A stretch of 18,151 nucleotides of DNA from an uncultured Prevotellaceae bacterium (GTDB lineage: Bacteria; Bacteroidota; Bacteroidia; Bacteroidales; Bacteroidaceae), in the NCBI GenBank assembly GCA_946644025.1, contig CAMPCG010000026.1, forward strand, positions 1 through 18,151. The letters run 5' to 3'. Of the stretch, positions 1-13,802 are shown piece after piece. The notes below the pieces were generated by a model. That model did not search any database. It had not been told where the DNA came from and worked only from the letters and a program-made list of their open reading frames with translations. The translations under genes were made by a program, and so were the position numbers. Position 1 is the first letter of the stretch, and the number at the start of each line of letters is the position of its first letter.

Positions 1-1324
1 ACTTGCCCAGGATGACGGAGCACTCCAGACCGGCGTGGTCCACCTGGATGATGCCGTCCTTGCCGAACAGCTCCTTGTACTCGCGGAGCAGCAGGTGCAG
101 AATCTCGGAGTCGGGGTTGGGGTCCCATCCGCCGTAGCTGCCGCTCGTCTCCACCTTCATGCCGGCCATGGAGAAGCAGCTCTCGAGCATCGTGGCCACG
201 TAGTCTTTCATGTCCTCGCGGCTGGAGCGGGCCAGTATCTTGATGGCAGCCTTTCCGCCGTCGATGTCGATGATGGCCAGGTTCGACGAGGTCTCGACCA
301 CTGAGGGATAGGCCGGAATGTAGCGTATGACGCCGTCGTGGCAGGCATAGATGGCGTCCACCAGGTTGTCCTGTATCTCCTGCGGCACTTGCGTCTTGGG
401 TGCTTCCACCTCGTCGATGGTGACGGTGACGCCCTGCGGCTCTATGAGCTTGTACTCGTCGCAGAAGGTGTCGCGCCAGTCCTGCACGTCGTCCTTCAGC
501 TGCTGCAGGTTCTCCTTCGGCAGTGTGAGCACGCAGGCGGCCTTGAAGGGTATGGCGTTGCGCATGTTGCCTCCGTGCCATGAGCAGAGGCGGGCATCGA
601 GGTCGGCGATGGCCTCGCGCACTATCTGCACCAGCAGCTTGTTGGCGTTGGCGCGGCCCTCGTTAATCTCCAGTCCGCTGTGTCCTCCGCGCAGGCCCTG
701 TACGCTGATGCTGACGGCCACGTCCTGCGGGTCGGTCTCCACCTCCTTGTAGTCCAGCTGTGCGGTAACGTCGATGCCGCCGGCGCTGCCGATGACGAAC
801 TTCCCCCAGTGCTCCGAGTCGAGGTTGAGGAGTATGTCGCCCTCGAGCTCGCCCTTGGGCAGGCCGTTGGCGCCAAACATTCCCGTCTCCTCGTCGGCGG
901 TGATGAGGGCGTCGATGGGTCCGTGGCGCAGCGTCTTGTCCTCGAGGATGGCCATGATTGATGCCACGCCCAGTCCGTTGTCGGCGCCGAGGGTGGTGCC
1001 GCGGGCCTTCACCCACTCGCCGTCAATCCACGGCTCTATGGGGTCGGTCTCGAAGTTGTGCGTGCTTTCGGGCGTCTTCTGCGGCACCATGTCCATGTGT
1101 GCCTGCAAGATGATGCCTTTGCGGTTCTCCATGCCGGGCGTGGCGGGCTTGCGGAAGTGGATGTTCCCGGCGGGGTCTTTCTCTGCGAACACGCCGGCCT
1201 GACGACCGAAGTCGAGCAGGAACTGCTGAATCTTCTCCAGGTGGCCGCTGGGGCGGGGCACCTGCGTCAGTGCGTAGAAGTTCTTCCATACGCACTGCGG
1301 CTGTAAATTCTGAATTTCGTTCAT
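1..1324 (-). CDS. pepD: Aminoacyl-histidine dipeptidase (cytosol non-specific dipeptidase), 3' end cut by window
   Basis: This is a zinc-dependent M20-family peptidase that hydrolyses dipeptides such as Xaa-His in the cytoplasm. The ATG at 1322-1324 begins MNEIQNLQPQCVWKNFYALT, and the frame stays open to the left edge, giving about 441 codons. PepD proteins are normally about 485 residues, so roughly 45 C-terminal residues are missing. The metal-site residues are visible: H76 and D78 in QAHMDMV, D115 in LGADNGLG, the E145-E146 pair in TADEETG, and D169 in LLNLDSEHWG. The later GGHSG motif of the dimerisation (lid) domain is also present. No signal peptide is seen. The start lies 22 bp after the GH2 stop codon, so the gene may be the last member of the cysS transcription unit. 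An AT-rich stretch just upstream (TATCTTTA) resembles a weak -7 element but lacks the final G. Identification is confident. Confidence 0.95.
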   Translation of the reverse strand, partial: MNEIQNLQPQCVWKNFYALTQVPRPSGHLEKIQQFLLDFGRQAGVFAEKDPAGNIHFRKPATPGMENRKGIILQAHMDMVPQKTPESTHNFETDPIEPWIDGEWVKARGTTLGADNGLGVASIMAILEDKTLRHGPIDALITADEETGMFGANGLPKGELEGDILLNLDSEHWGKFVIGSAGGIDVTAQLDYKEVETDPQDVAVSISVQGLRGGHSGLEINEGRANANKLLVQIVREAIADLDARLCSWHGGNMRNAIPFKAACVLTLPKENLQQLKDDVQDWRDTFCDEYKLIEPQGVTVTIDEVEAPKTQVPQEIQDNLVDAIYACHDGVIRYIPAYPSVVETSSNLAIIDIDGGKAAIKILARSSREDMKDYVATMLESCFSMAGMKVETSGSYGGWDPNPDSEILHLLLREYKELFGKDGIIQVDHAGLECSVILGK

Positions 1325-1346
1325 AGTACTTTAAAATAAAGATAAA

Positions 1347-7829
<6,483 letters not shown>

Positions 7830-7840
<11 letters not shown>

Positions 7841-7858
7841 TTATCGCTTCTCACTTGA
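7830..7858. repeat. 7-nt tandem repeat forming the cysS-GH106 junction
   Basis: On the minus strand the units AGTGAGA, AGCGATA, AGTGATA and AGTGACG run back to back. The cysS stop codon (TGA, 7851-7853), the in-frame TAA that precedes the next ORF, and the GTG start of the GH106 gene (7838-7840) all lie inside this repeat. The whole gene junction is therefore made of repeat sequence. Confidence 0.7.
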
Positions 7859-9356
7859 GCAGTTTCCATGTTACTCCGTCCTTGGTGTCCTTCACCTCGA
7901 ATCCGGCAGCGGCGAGGTCGTCGCGTATGCGGTCGCTGGTGGCCCAGTCCTTGGCGGCCTTGGCCTTGGCCCGCAGGTCGAGCACCATGTCTACCACCTT
8001 GCCGAAGGCCTCTTCGCGGGCCTTCGTGGCAGCGGAATTGCCACTGGCAGCAGAATTGGCCGAGAGTCCCAGTATGTCCTCGGCGAAGAGGTGCATGGTC
8101 TCGCTGAGCTCCTTTAGGCAGTCGGCGCAGATGGTGCCCTTGTGGTCGACGAGGCGGTTGACGACGCTGGCGGCCTCGAAGAGGTGGCTGATGACCTGCG
8201 GCGTGGCCAGGTCGTCGTTCATGGCGTCGTAGCACTTTTCGCGCAGGCTCTTCACCACCCGTTCTGTCTCGCCGTCACACTGTGACGGCACAGGCGACAG
8301 GCGGTCGAGGTCGGCGAGGGCGTTCTGCAGCTTCTCCAGCCCCTTCTCGGCGGCCTGCAGGGCCTCGTCGCTGAAGTCGACGGTGCCGCGGTAGTGGGCC
8401 GAGAGGATGAAGAAGCGTATGGTCATGGGCGAGTAGGCCTTGGTGAGCAGCGGGCTGTCGCCGGTGAAGAACTGCTCGAGCGTGATGAAGTTGCCCAGCG
8501 ACTTGGCCATCTTCTGTCCGTTGATGGTGAGCATGTTGTTGTGCATCCAGTACTTCACGGCGGGGTGCCCCATGGAGGCCACGGCCTGGGCTATCTCGCA
8601 CTCGTGGTGGGGGAAGATGAGGTCCATGCCGCCGCCGTGTATGTCGAACTGCTCGCCCAGGTACTTGCGGCCCATGGCGGTGCACTCGCAGTGCCAGCCG
8701 GGGAAGCCGTCGCTCCAGGGCGATGGCCAGCGCATGATGTGCTCGGGCTGCGCCTTCTTCCACAGGGCGAAGTCGGCCTGGTGGCGCTTCTCGCCCACGC
8801 CGTCCAGCTCGCGGCTGGCGTCCTTGATGTTCTCCAGCGAGCGGCCGCTCAGAATGCCGTAGCGGTAATGGCGGTTATATGCCTCGATGTCGAAGTAGAT
8901 GCTGCCGTTCGACTCGTAGGCGAAGCCGTTGTCCATGATTTCCTTGACCAGCTGCTGCTGCTCGATGATGTGGCCCGTGGCGTGCGGCTCGATGCTGGGG
9001 CGCAGGCAGCCTAAGGCGTCCATCGCCTGATGGTAGCGGTTGGTGTAGTACTGGGCTATCTCCATCGGCTCCAGCTGTTCCAGGCGGGCCTTCTTGGCGA
9101 TTTTGTCCTCGCCCTCGTCGGCGTCGTGCTCCAGGTGGCCCACGTCGGTGATGTTGCGCACGTAGCGCACCTTGTAGCCCAGGTGCTGCAGGTAGCGGAA
9201 GAGGATGTCGAAGGTGATGGCCGGACGGGCATGGCCCAGATGCGGGTCGCCATAGACGGTGGGGCCGCATACATACATGCCCACATGGGGGGCGTTGATT
9301 GGCTCGAAGCGCTCCTTCTGGCGCGTCAGCGTGTTATAAATGACTAATTTTGACAT
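7851..9356 (-). CDS. cysS: Cysteinyl-tRNA synthetase
   Basis: This class I aminoacyl-tRNA synthetase of 501 aa charges tRNA-Cys in the cytoplasm. The ATG at 9354-9356 gives [20 protein letters not shown]. The HIGH-type motif is HLGH (39-42, in [10 protein letters not shown]) and the KMSKS-type motif is KMAKS (282-286). The zinc ligands expected for the family are present: C30, C223 in WHCEC, H250 and E254 in [22 protein letters not shown] is diagnostic. Length is slightly above the usual 460-495. The excess lies in the C-terminal half: [11 protein letters not shown] around 354-364, made by a palindrome, and [11 protein letters not shown] around 433-443, made by an 18-nt imperfect tandem. The gene has its own promoter at 9396-9427 and leads the unit containing GH106, GH2 and probably pepD, which is an odd partner for secreted glycosidases. 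Confidence 0.97.
   Translation of the reverse strand: MSKLVIYNTLTRQKERFEPINAPHVGMYVCGPTVYGDPHLGHARPAITFDILFRYLQHLGYKVRYVRNITDVGHLEHDADEGEDKIAKKARLEQLEPMEIAQYYTNRYHQAMDALGCLRPSIEPHATGHIIEQQQLVKEIMDNGFAYESNGSIYFDIEAYNRHYRYGILSGRSLENIKDASRELDGVGEKRHQADFALWKKAQPEHIMRWPSPWSDGFPGWHCECTAMGRKYLGEQFDIHGGGMDLIFPHHECEIAQAVASMGHPAVKYWMHNNMLTINGQKMAKSLGNFITLEQFFTGDSPLLTKAYSPMTIRFFILSAHYRGTVDFSDEALQAAEKGLEKLQNALADLDRLSPVPSQCDGETERVVKSLREKCYDAMNDDLATPQVISHLFEAASVVNRLVDHKGTICADCLKELSETMHLFAEDILGLSANSAASGNSAATKAREEAFGKVVDMVLDLRAKAKAAKDWATSDRIRDDLAAAGFEVKDTKDGVTWKLLK
8027..8062. repeat. 18-nt imperfect tandem repeat in cysS
   Basis: Two adjacent 18-nt units (8027-8044 and 8045-8062) match at 14 of 18 positions and encode NSAASG and NSAATK in the anticodon-binding half of the synthetase. 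The unit keeps the frame. Confidence 0.6.
8271..8289. repeat. Palindrome (8-bp stem, 3-nt loop) inside cysS
   Basis: GCCGTCACACTGTGACGGC is a perfect inverted repeat, readable as 8-3-8 or 9-1-9. It encodes PSQCDGE in the linker between [20 protein letters not shown] and the conserved [12 protein letters not shown] motif, a length-variable loop in this family. Confidence 0.7.
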
Positions 9357-9395
9357 TGTGTGGTTCGTTTTTTACCGATTATATGTTCCAAGTTG

Positions 9396-9427
9396 CAAAA
9401 GTAATATAAATAGTTGAGGTGGCCAAA
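9396..9427 (-). promoter_or_regulatory. Bacteroidota-type promoter for cysS
   Basis: On the minus strand TTTG (9424-9427) is followed by 20 nt and then TACTTTTG (9396-9403). This matches the Bacteroidota primary-sigma consensus (-33 TTTG, -7 TAnnTTTG). Transcription should start around 9390, giving a leader of roughly 35 nt before the cysS ATG at 9356. No clear intrinsic terminator is seen between the GH5 stop and this promoter. Confidence 0.85.
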
Positions 9428-9484
9428 GATATTTAACTTTATTTGTATAACTGAAGGCGATGCAAGATGTTGGCTCTAAGGCGA

Positions 9485-10759
9485 TTATTGGCCCTTGACT
9501 CTTCTTGCCGCGTCGCGCAGCAGCTGGCGCGTTGTCGTGTCGGTGCCGAAGACGGAGTACAGGCCCTGCGGCTCCTGTGGCGGGTCGCCCATGACGGGGT
9601 CGCCGTGGTGCCACATCTCGTGGCGGGCCTTGGCTTCGCCGCCCCATGCCCAGAAGTTGCACCCGGCGATGGTCGCGTCGTCGGCGGCAGCTTTCAGGAT
9701 GTGGCCCAGGAAGGCGTCGCGCGACAGCGTGGTGGAGGCGGGGCTGAAGCTGTAGCCGTCGCGGGGGTAGCCAAACTCCTCGATGACCAGTGGCTTGCCT
9801 ATCTCGCGGCACAGGGCGGTGTGGCGGGCGATGTAGTCGGTGGTCTTGCGGCAGGCGTCGGGCAGCGTCTCGGCCAGCGAGTCGGCCTTGGCCCATCCCC
9901 AGTTGGCGGGCCAGATGTGGGCGGTGACGTAGTCTATGTTCGGGTCTTCGCAGATGCGCCGGTGCAGGGCCTCGTCGCCGTCGCAGCCCCAGATGCCCTC
10001 GCTGCCCGTGGAGACGAGGTGGTTGGGGTCGAGGCTGCGTATGAGGGCCGACGTCTCGGCAAGCCACGTGGCGAACTCGTCCTTCAGCGTGTCGCAGAAG
10101 GCGCGCGGCTCGTTGCCTATCTGCCACGCCATGATGGTGGGGTCGTCGGCATAGCGCTGGCGTGTGTAGCGGTTGGTGCGGCTCACGATGTGGCGCACGT
10201 GGTCGAGGAAGAGCTTCTGGGCGGCCCTGTTCTTGGAGAACTGCGCCGCGTAGGCCGTGTAGGCGGGGTAGCCGTCGTCGTTCTGGTCGGGCGGCGTGGC
10301 GCAGCCGGCATGTACGAGGTAGAAGGTGTAGCCCCCGCTCCAGGCCCACGAGTTGTTCAGGTAGAGCACGGCCTTCATCTGTCGGCGGCCCATCTCCTGG
10401 AGCAGATAGTCCAGTCCGGCCAGCAGCGTGTCGTTGTACTCTCCGGGGCGTCGCTGCAGCGTCGGTGCTGCGCGGTAGCGCTCGTCGCCCGTGCCGTCGG
10501 AGCCCACCACGATGCGCAGGTTGTCGATGCCCATGGCGTGAAGGTCGTCAAGCTCGCGGCAGAGCCGTTGGCGGTCGCCGCCCTGGCCCTCGCTGCCCAG
10601 GATGGCGCCATACCAGAGGTTGGCTCCCACATAGCGATACTCAGTGTCGTCTATCCACAGCCGGCCGTCGCGCTGGGTCACGAAGCGCTGCGCCGCAGCA
10701 GGGCCAGCAGGGCCGAATAATAAATAAAGAATGGTGAATAATAAACCTGCCTGTTTCAT
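9485..10759 (-). CDS. Secreted GH5 endo-beta-1,4-mannanase (GH5_7-like)
   Basis: This is a (beta/alpha)8-barrel glycosidase of 424 aa, predicted to cleave internal beta-1,4-mannosidic bonds. MKQAGLLFTILYLLFGPAGPAAAQ is a signal peptide, which supports the ATG at 10757-10759. The mature protein begins with RFVTQRDGRLWIDDTEYRYVGANLWYG, the typical GH5_7 opening strand. The acid/base is E217 in MAWQIGNEPR and the nucleophile is E328 in VIEEFGYPRDG; HIWPANWGW (about 273-281) is the GH5_7-type motif, and W365 lies in NFWAWGG. No extra binding domain is seen. Length is normal for a single-domain mannanase. The gene starts 184 bp after the GH43 stop, across an 8-nt repeat array. No promoter element is visible there, so it is probably read from the promoter at 15745-15776. 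The subfamily is inferred; a related GH5 specificity cannot be excluded. Confidence 0.9.
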   Translation of the reverse strand: MKQAGLLFTILYLLFGPAGPAAAQRFVTQRDGRLWIDDTEYRYVGANLWYGAILGSEGQGGDRQRLCRELDDLHAMGIDNLRIVVGSDGTGDERYRAAPTLQRRPGEYNDTLLAGLDYLLQEMGRRQMKAVLYLNNSWAWSGGYTFYLVHAGCATPPDQNDDGYPAYTAYAAQFSKNRAAQKLFLDHVRHIVSRTNRYTRQRYADDPTIMAWQIGNEPRAFCDTLKDEFATWLAETSALIRSLDPNHLVSTGSEGIWGCDGDEALHRRICEDPNIDYVTAHIWPANWGWAKADSLAETLPDACRKTTDYIARHTALCREIGKPLVIEEFGYPRDGYSFSPASTTLSRDAFLGHILKAAADDATIAGCNFWAWGGEAKARHEMWHHGDPVMGDPPQEPQGLYSVFGTDTTTRQLLRDAARRVKGQ

Positions 10760-10775
10760 AGGGGATGGGGAAGTG

Positions 10776-10862
10776 TCGTTATATCGAAGTGTCGAGATAT
10801 CGAAGTGTCGAAATATCGTTATATCGAGATATCGATATATCGATATAACGATATTTCGACAC
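10776..10862. repeat. 8-nt tandem array with dyad (11 units), between GH43 and GH5
   Basis: Consecutive 8-nt units of the form TCGNNNTN (TCGTTATA, TCGAAGTG, TCGAGATA, TCGAAGTG, TCGAAATA, TCGTTATA, TCGAGATA, TCGATATA, TCGATATA, then the inverted ACGATATT and TCGACAC) fill the region. Segments 10805-10826 and 10841-10862 are perfect 22-bp inverted repeats with a 14-nt loop. On the transcript of GH43-GH5 this could form a strong hairpin. The array shares its unit sequences with the one at 15824-15971. Confidence 0.9.
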
Positions 10863-10898
10863 GAGGGAGAGAGGGGCCGCGAGGGAGAGAGGGGCCGC
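10863..10898. repeat. 18-nt tandem repeat, two exact copies, G-rich
   Basis: GAGGGAGAGAGGGGCCGC occurs twice in direct succession (10863-10880 and 10881-10898). A further G-rich degenerate stretch follows to about 10934. It fills the space between the hairpin array and the GH43 stop at 10944, so it should lie in the 3' untranslated part after GH43. Confidence 0.8.
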
Positions 10899-10943
10899 GA
10901 GGGGGCGGGAGGGGACGGGGCGGTGAGGGGGCGGAGCCGAGCC

Positions 10944-13802
10944 TCAAGACGCCATGATGGAGATGACGGTGGAGATGTCGGCCACGTCTATGCTGCCGTC
11001 GCCGTTGACGTCGGGGTTGCCCGATGTGAGCGTGTCGGTCTCGCCGGCCATGGCGCTGATGATGGCCGAGATGTCGGCCACGTCGACGATGCCGTCGCCA
11101 TTGACGTCGCCGGGAAGACCGGCGGGGGCGAGGCTGCGGAAGTCGAAGACGCGGTTCTGCATGTTGCGCAGCGACATAATCTGCGAGAGGTTCAGCGGAC
11201 GGTTGAAGACGATGACGTCGTCGAAGCAGGCGTCGGGAGAGCCCCAGAAGGAGCCGCGGCCCAGGTAGAACTCCTTGCTCTTGGCGAGGTGGTCGACCAC
11301 GGCGTTGTAGTCGAAGGCGGCGCGGGTGGTGACGGCCGTACCGTCTACCTCGCCGTTGTAGCGGTCGCTCTTCGTGGCGGCTCCGTCAATGTAGACGGCG
11401 ATGCCGCCCGTGGTGCTGGTGGCCTTGCGGGAGAAGACCACTGTGACCAGGTGCCACTGGCCCACGGCGATGTTGTCGGTCTCGCGCGTGTCGGGCTGGT
11501 TGATGTCGAGCCACTTGCCGGCATTGTCGTTGAAGCCCGTGTAGCAGTTGCCTGTCATGAAGAGCTTGGCGCTGCCGTCGACGAAGGCGAAGAGGGCGTC
11601 CCACAGGTTGTTGTCGCTGCGCTTCACCCAGAAGGAGATGGTGGCGCCCTCGGGCAGCGAGTCGCCCAGCAGGGGGTTGTCCATCTTCACGTAGCTCTCC
11701 CTGTTCACGGCGCCGGCGTTCAGGTGTACCACCTGGCCTATGCGCATGGGGCCGCCGTCCTCAAGGGCGGGCTGCTTCGTGGTGCTGCGGCGGGCCAGTG
11801 TGGCTTTCTGCTCGCTGTCGAAGGTGTTCGCCAGGTCGTCGTCGTCGAAGCCGTAGTGGGCCACCATGCCCGTCTTCCAGTCGTAGCGCTGCTCGGCGTT
11901 CGTCTCGGAGTAGGCCGTCACGGTGTAGGCCTGCTCCCAGAAGTAGCCCGGCACGTCGAGGCGGGCGGTGAGCGTCACCTTCGTGTTCTCCTCCACGCCG
12001 TAGGGGTTGTACTTGCCGTAGTTGGAAATGATGTCGGGGTGGCTGCTGGTCCAGGTCAGCGCCACGTTGCTGCCGTCCTCGACCATGTTGTATAGATAGG
12101 TGTCGCGCGAGAAGGCGGCGTTGTTCGTCAGCGGCACCGTCTGTGTGTTCAGCTGCCAGGCCAGTGCGTACTTGGGCTGCATCTTGTATGCCCAGATGTT
12201 GACGCCGTTGTTTGCCGTGGCGGTGATGGCGGTGGCCTGTATGCTGCGGCTGTCCATCTGCTCGTTGATGATGACGCCGTTGTAGACGGTGGCGGCCAGC
12301 TTCACGGCGATGTAGCTCGTGCCCTCGTCGCGGGTCCAGGTGCCGTTGTAGGCTCCCGTGATGGTCCCGTCGTCGTGGAGCGTGATATTGACGGGCGTCA
12401 CCTCCTCCATGTTTTTGTAGTCCATCTTGTACTTGTGTATGAGCAGCTGGTAGGTGCCGGGAATCTCCTCGTCGGCCACCAGCTCCTTGGAGGCCACGTC
12501 GGCATCGGTCGTCTGCTCGCCGTTGTACTCGAAGGGGGCGGCCACGAGCCATCCGTTCTTGTTGAGGAACACCTGGTGGGTCTTCACCTGGTGGCCTGCC
12601 GTGCCGTTGTTGTATTTGGTGTGGTAGACGAGGTAGGTGCGCCCGTCCTCGGGGGCGATGATGCTGTTATGGCCCTGTGCGCACTCGCCTACGGTCATGA
12701 AGCCCCAGTCGTTGTAGGCTCCCATGATTTTCTCTCCCCGCGTGTCGGTGCCTGCGCCGTAGTTCATCGCGTAGGCGGTGAAGATGGCCGAGCGGTTGAG
12801 CGCGTCCTTGTAGGGTCCGTTGGGCTTCTCCGAGCGGAAGACGCGCATCTCGTAGCCGCCGTCGGGATCGAAGAAGCCGTAGGAGACGAAGAGGTAGTAG
12901 TGGTTGCCGATGTGCTCGATGTAGGGACCCTCGCCCGAGACGTAGAAGCCTCCGCCAATCTTCGTGCCGTAGTAGGGGTCGCTGGTCACGCCGTCGCTGT
13001 TGCCGTTGGTCGAAGGATAGGCGACGTCGTAGTCGCGCAGTCCCGTCTCCTCGTCGAGCTGGAGCATCCAGATGCCGCCGCTCCAGGAGCCATAGACGAG
13101 CCACAGTAGGCCCTCCTCGTCGTAGAAGACGGCGGGGTCGATGGTGTGGGGCCAGCGGCGGCCCCAGCCGTTGCCGACGTTGTAGCGCGCGGGCAGCGAC
13201 GACTGCGTGCCTATGACCAGCTCCAGGTCGGTGTCCTTGTAGCTGTGCTGGGAGTCCTTGAAGCCGCAGATGACCACGGGACCCTGGTAGGTGTAGGGGC
13301 CGGTGATGCTGTTGGCGGTGAGCAGGACGATGCTGGAGTGCCAGGAGTCGCCGTTGATGCTGAGGTACATGCACCACTTCTTCATCTTCTCGTTCCAGAT
13401 GACGTCGGGCGCCCACATGTTGCCGTTGATGTTGTAGGCGGCATCGCTCTTTGCCGACCAGTTCATGGCGTTGAACTGGGGGAAGTCGACCTCCACGCCG
13501 CCCTTCTTCACCTTCTTCACCGCCGGGGTGACGAAGGCCGTGGCGTTGTTGTCGGGGCTCCACGTGGGGTTGGCCTGGGTCCAGTTCTGGAAGTCGGTGG
13601 TGTAGGCTCCGGCCTTGTGTGAGCCGAAGATGTAGTAGCGCTTCAGGTTGGGCTCGTAGACCACCGAGGGGTCGTGTATGCTTACCCATCGTTTCGAGGT
13701 GGTCTTGTAGAGGCTCTTGGCCTCTGCGCTGGTCAGCTCTGTCTGTGCGCTGGCCGTGAAGAGGGTCATCGCGGCCAGCAGGAGTGTAGTCAGTAGTCTC
13801 AT
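10944..13802 (-). CDS. Secreted GH43 endo-arabinanase-like enzyme with LamG-like and dockerin domains
   Basis: This 952-aa multidomain enzyme probably hydrolyses alpha-1,5-arabinan outside the cytoplasm. MRLLTTLLLAAMTLFTASAQ is the signal peptide. A five-bladed propeller (about 38-420) carries the GH43 triad: D44 in SIHDPSVV, D222 in TIDPAVF and E291 in SGEGPYIE. A C-terminal GH43-associated beta-barrel (about 445-540) contains YKMDYKNMEEVTP. It is followed by an Ig-like segment (about 545-640), a concanavalin/LamG-like domain (about 645-870), and two dockerin type I calcium-binding repeats (899-917 DVNGDGIVDVADISAIISA; 931-949 DVNGDGSIDVADISTVISI) at the extreme C-terminus. The ATG overlaps the stop of the preceding gene in an ATGA arrangement, so translation is probably coupled. 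Unlike the GH2 and GH106 genes, no palindromic or slippage-type insertion was noticed. Arabinanase specificity rests on family resemblance. Confidence 0.9.
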   Translation of the reverse strand: MRLLTTLLLAAMTLFTASAQTELTSAEAKSLYKTTSKRWVSIHDPSVVYEPNLKRYYIFGSHKAGAYTTDFQNWTQANPTWSPDNNATAFVTPAVKKVKKGGVEVDFPQFNAMNWSAKSDAAYNINGNMWAPDVIWNEKMKKWCMYLSINGDSWHSSIVLLTANSITGPYTYQGPVVICGFKDSQHSYKDTDLELVIGTQSSLPARYNVGNGWGRRWPHTIDPAVFYDEEGLLWLVYGSWSGGIWMLQLDEETGLRDYDVAYPSTNGNSDGVTSDPYYGTKIGGGFYVSGEGPYIEHIGNHYYLFVSYGFFDPDGGYEMRVFRSEKPNGPYKDALNRSAIFTAYAMNYGAGTDTRGEKIMGAYNDWGFMTVGECAQGHNSIIAPEDGRTYLVYHTKYNNGTAGHQVKTHQVFLNKNGWLVAAPFEYNGEQTTDADVASKELVADEEIPGTYQLLIHKYKMDYKNMEEVTPVNITLHDDGTITGAYNGTWTRDEGTSYIAVKLAATVYNGVIINEQMDSRSIQATAITATANNGVNIWAYKMQPKYALAWQLNTQTVPLTNNAAFSRDTYLYNMVEDGSNVALTWTSSHPDIISNYGKYNPYGVEENTKVTLTARLDVPGYFWEQAYTVTAYSETNAEQRYDWKTGMVAHYGFDDDDLANTFDSEQKATLARRSTTKQPALEDGGPMRIGQVVHLNAGAVNRESYVKMDNPLLGDSLPEGATISFWVKRSDNNLWDALFAFVDGSAKLFMTGNCYTGFNDNAGKWLDINQPDTRETDNIAVGQWHLVTVVFSRKATSTTGGIAVYIDGAATKSDRYNGEVDGTAVTTRAAFDYNAVVDHLAKSKEFYLGRGSFWGSPDACFDDVIVFNRPLNLSQIMSLRNMQNRVFDFRSLAPAGLPGDVNGDGIVDVADISAIISAMAGETDTLTSGNPDVNGDGSIDVADISTVISIMAS

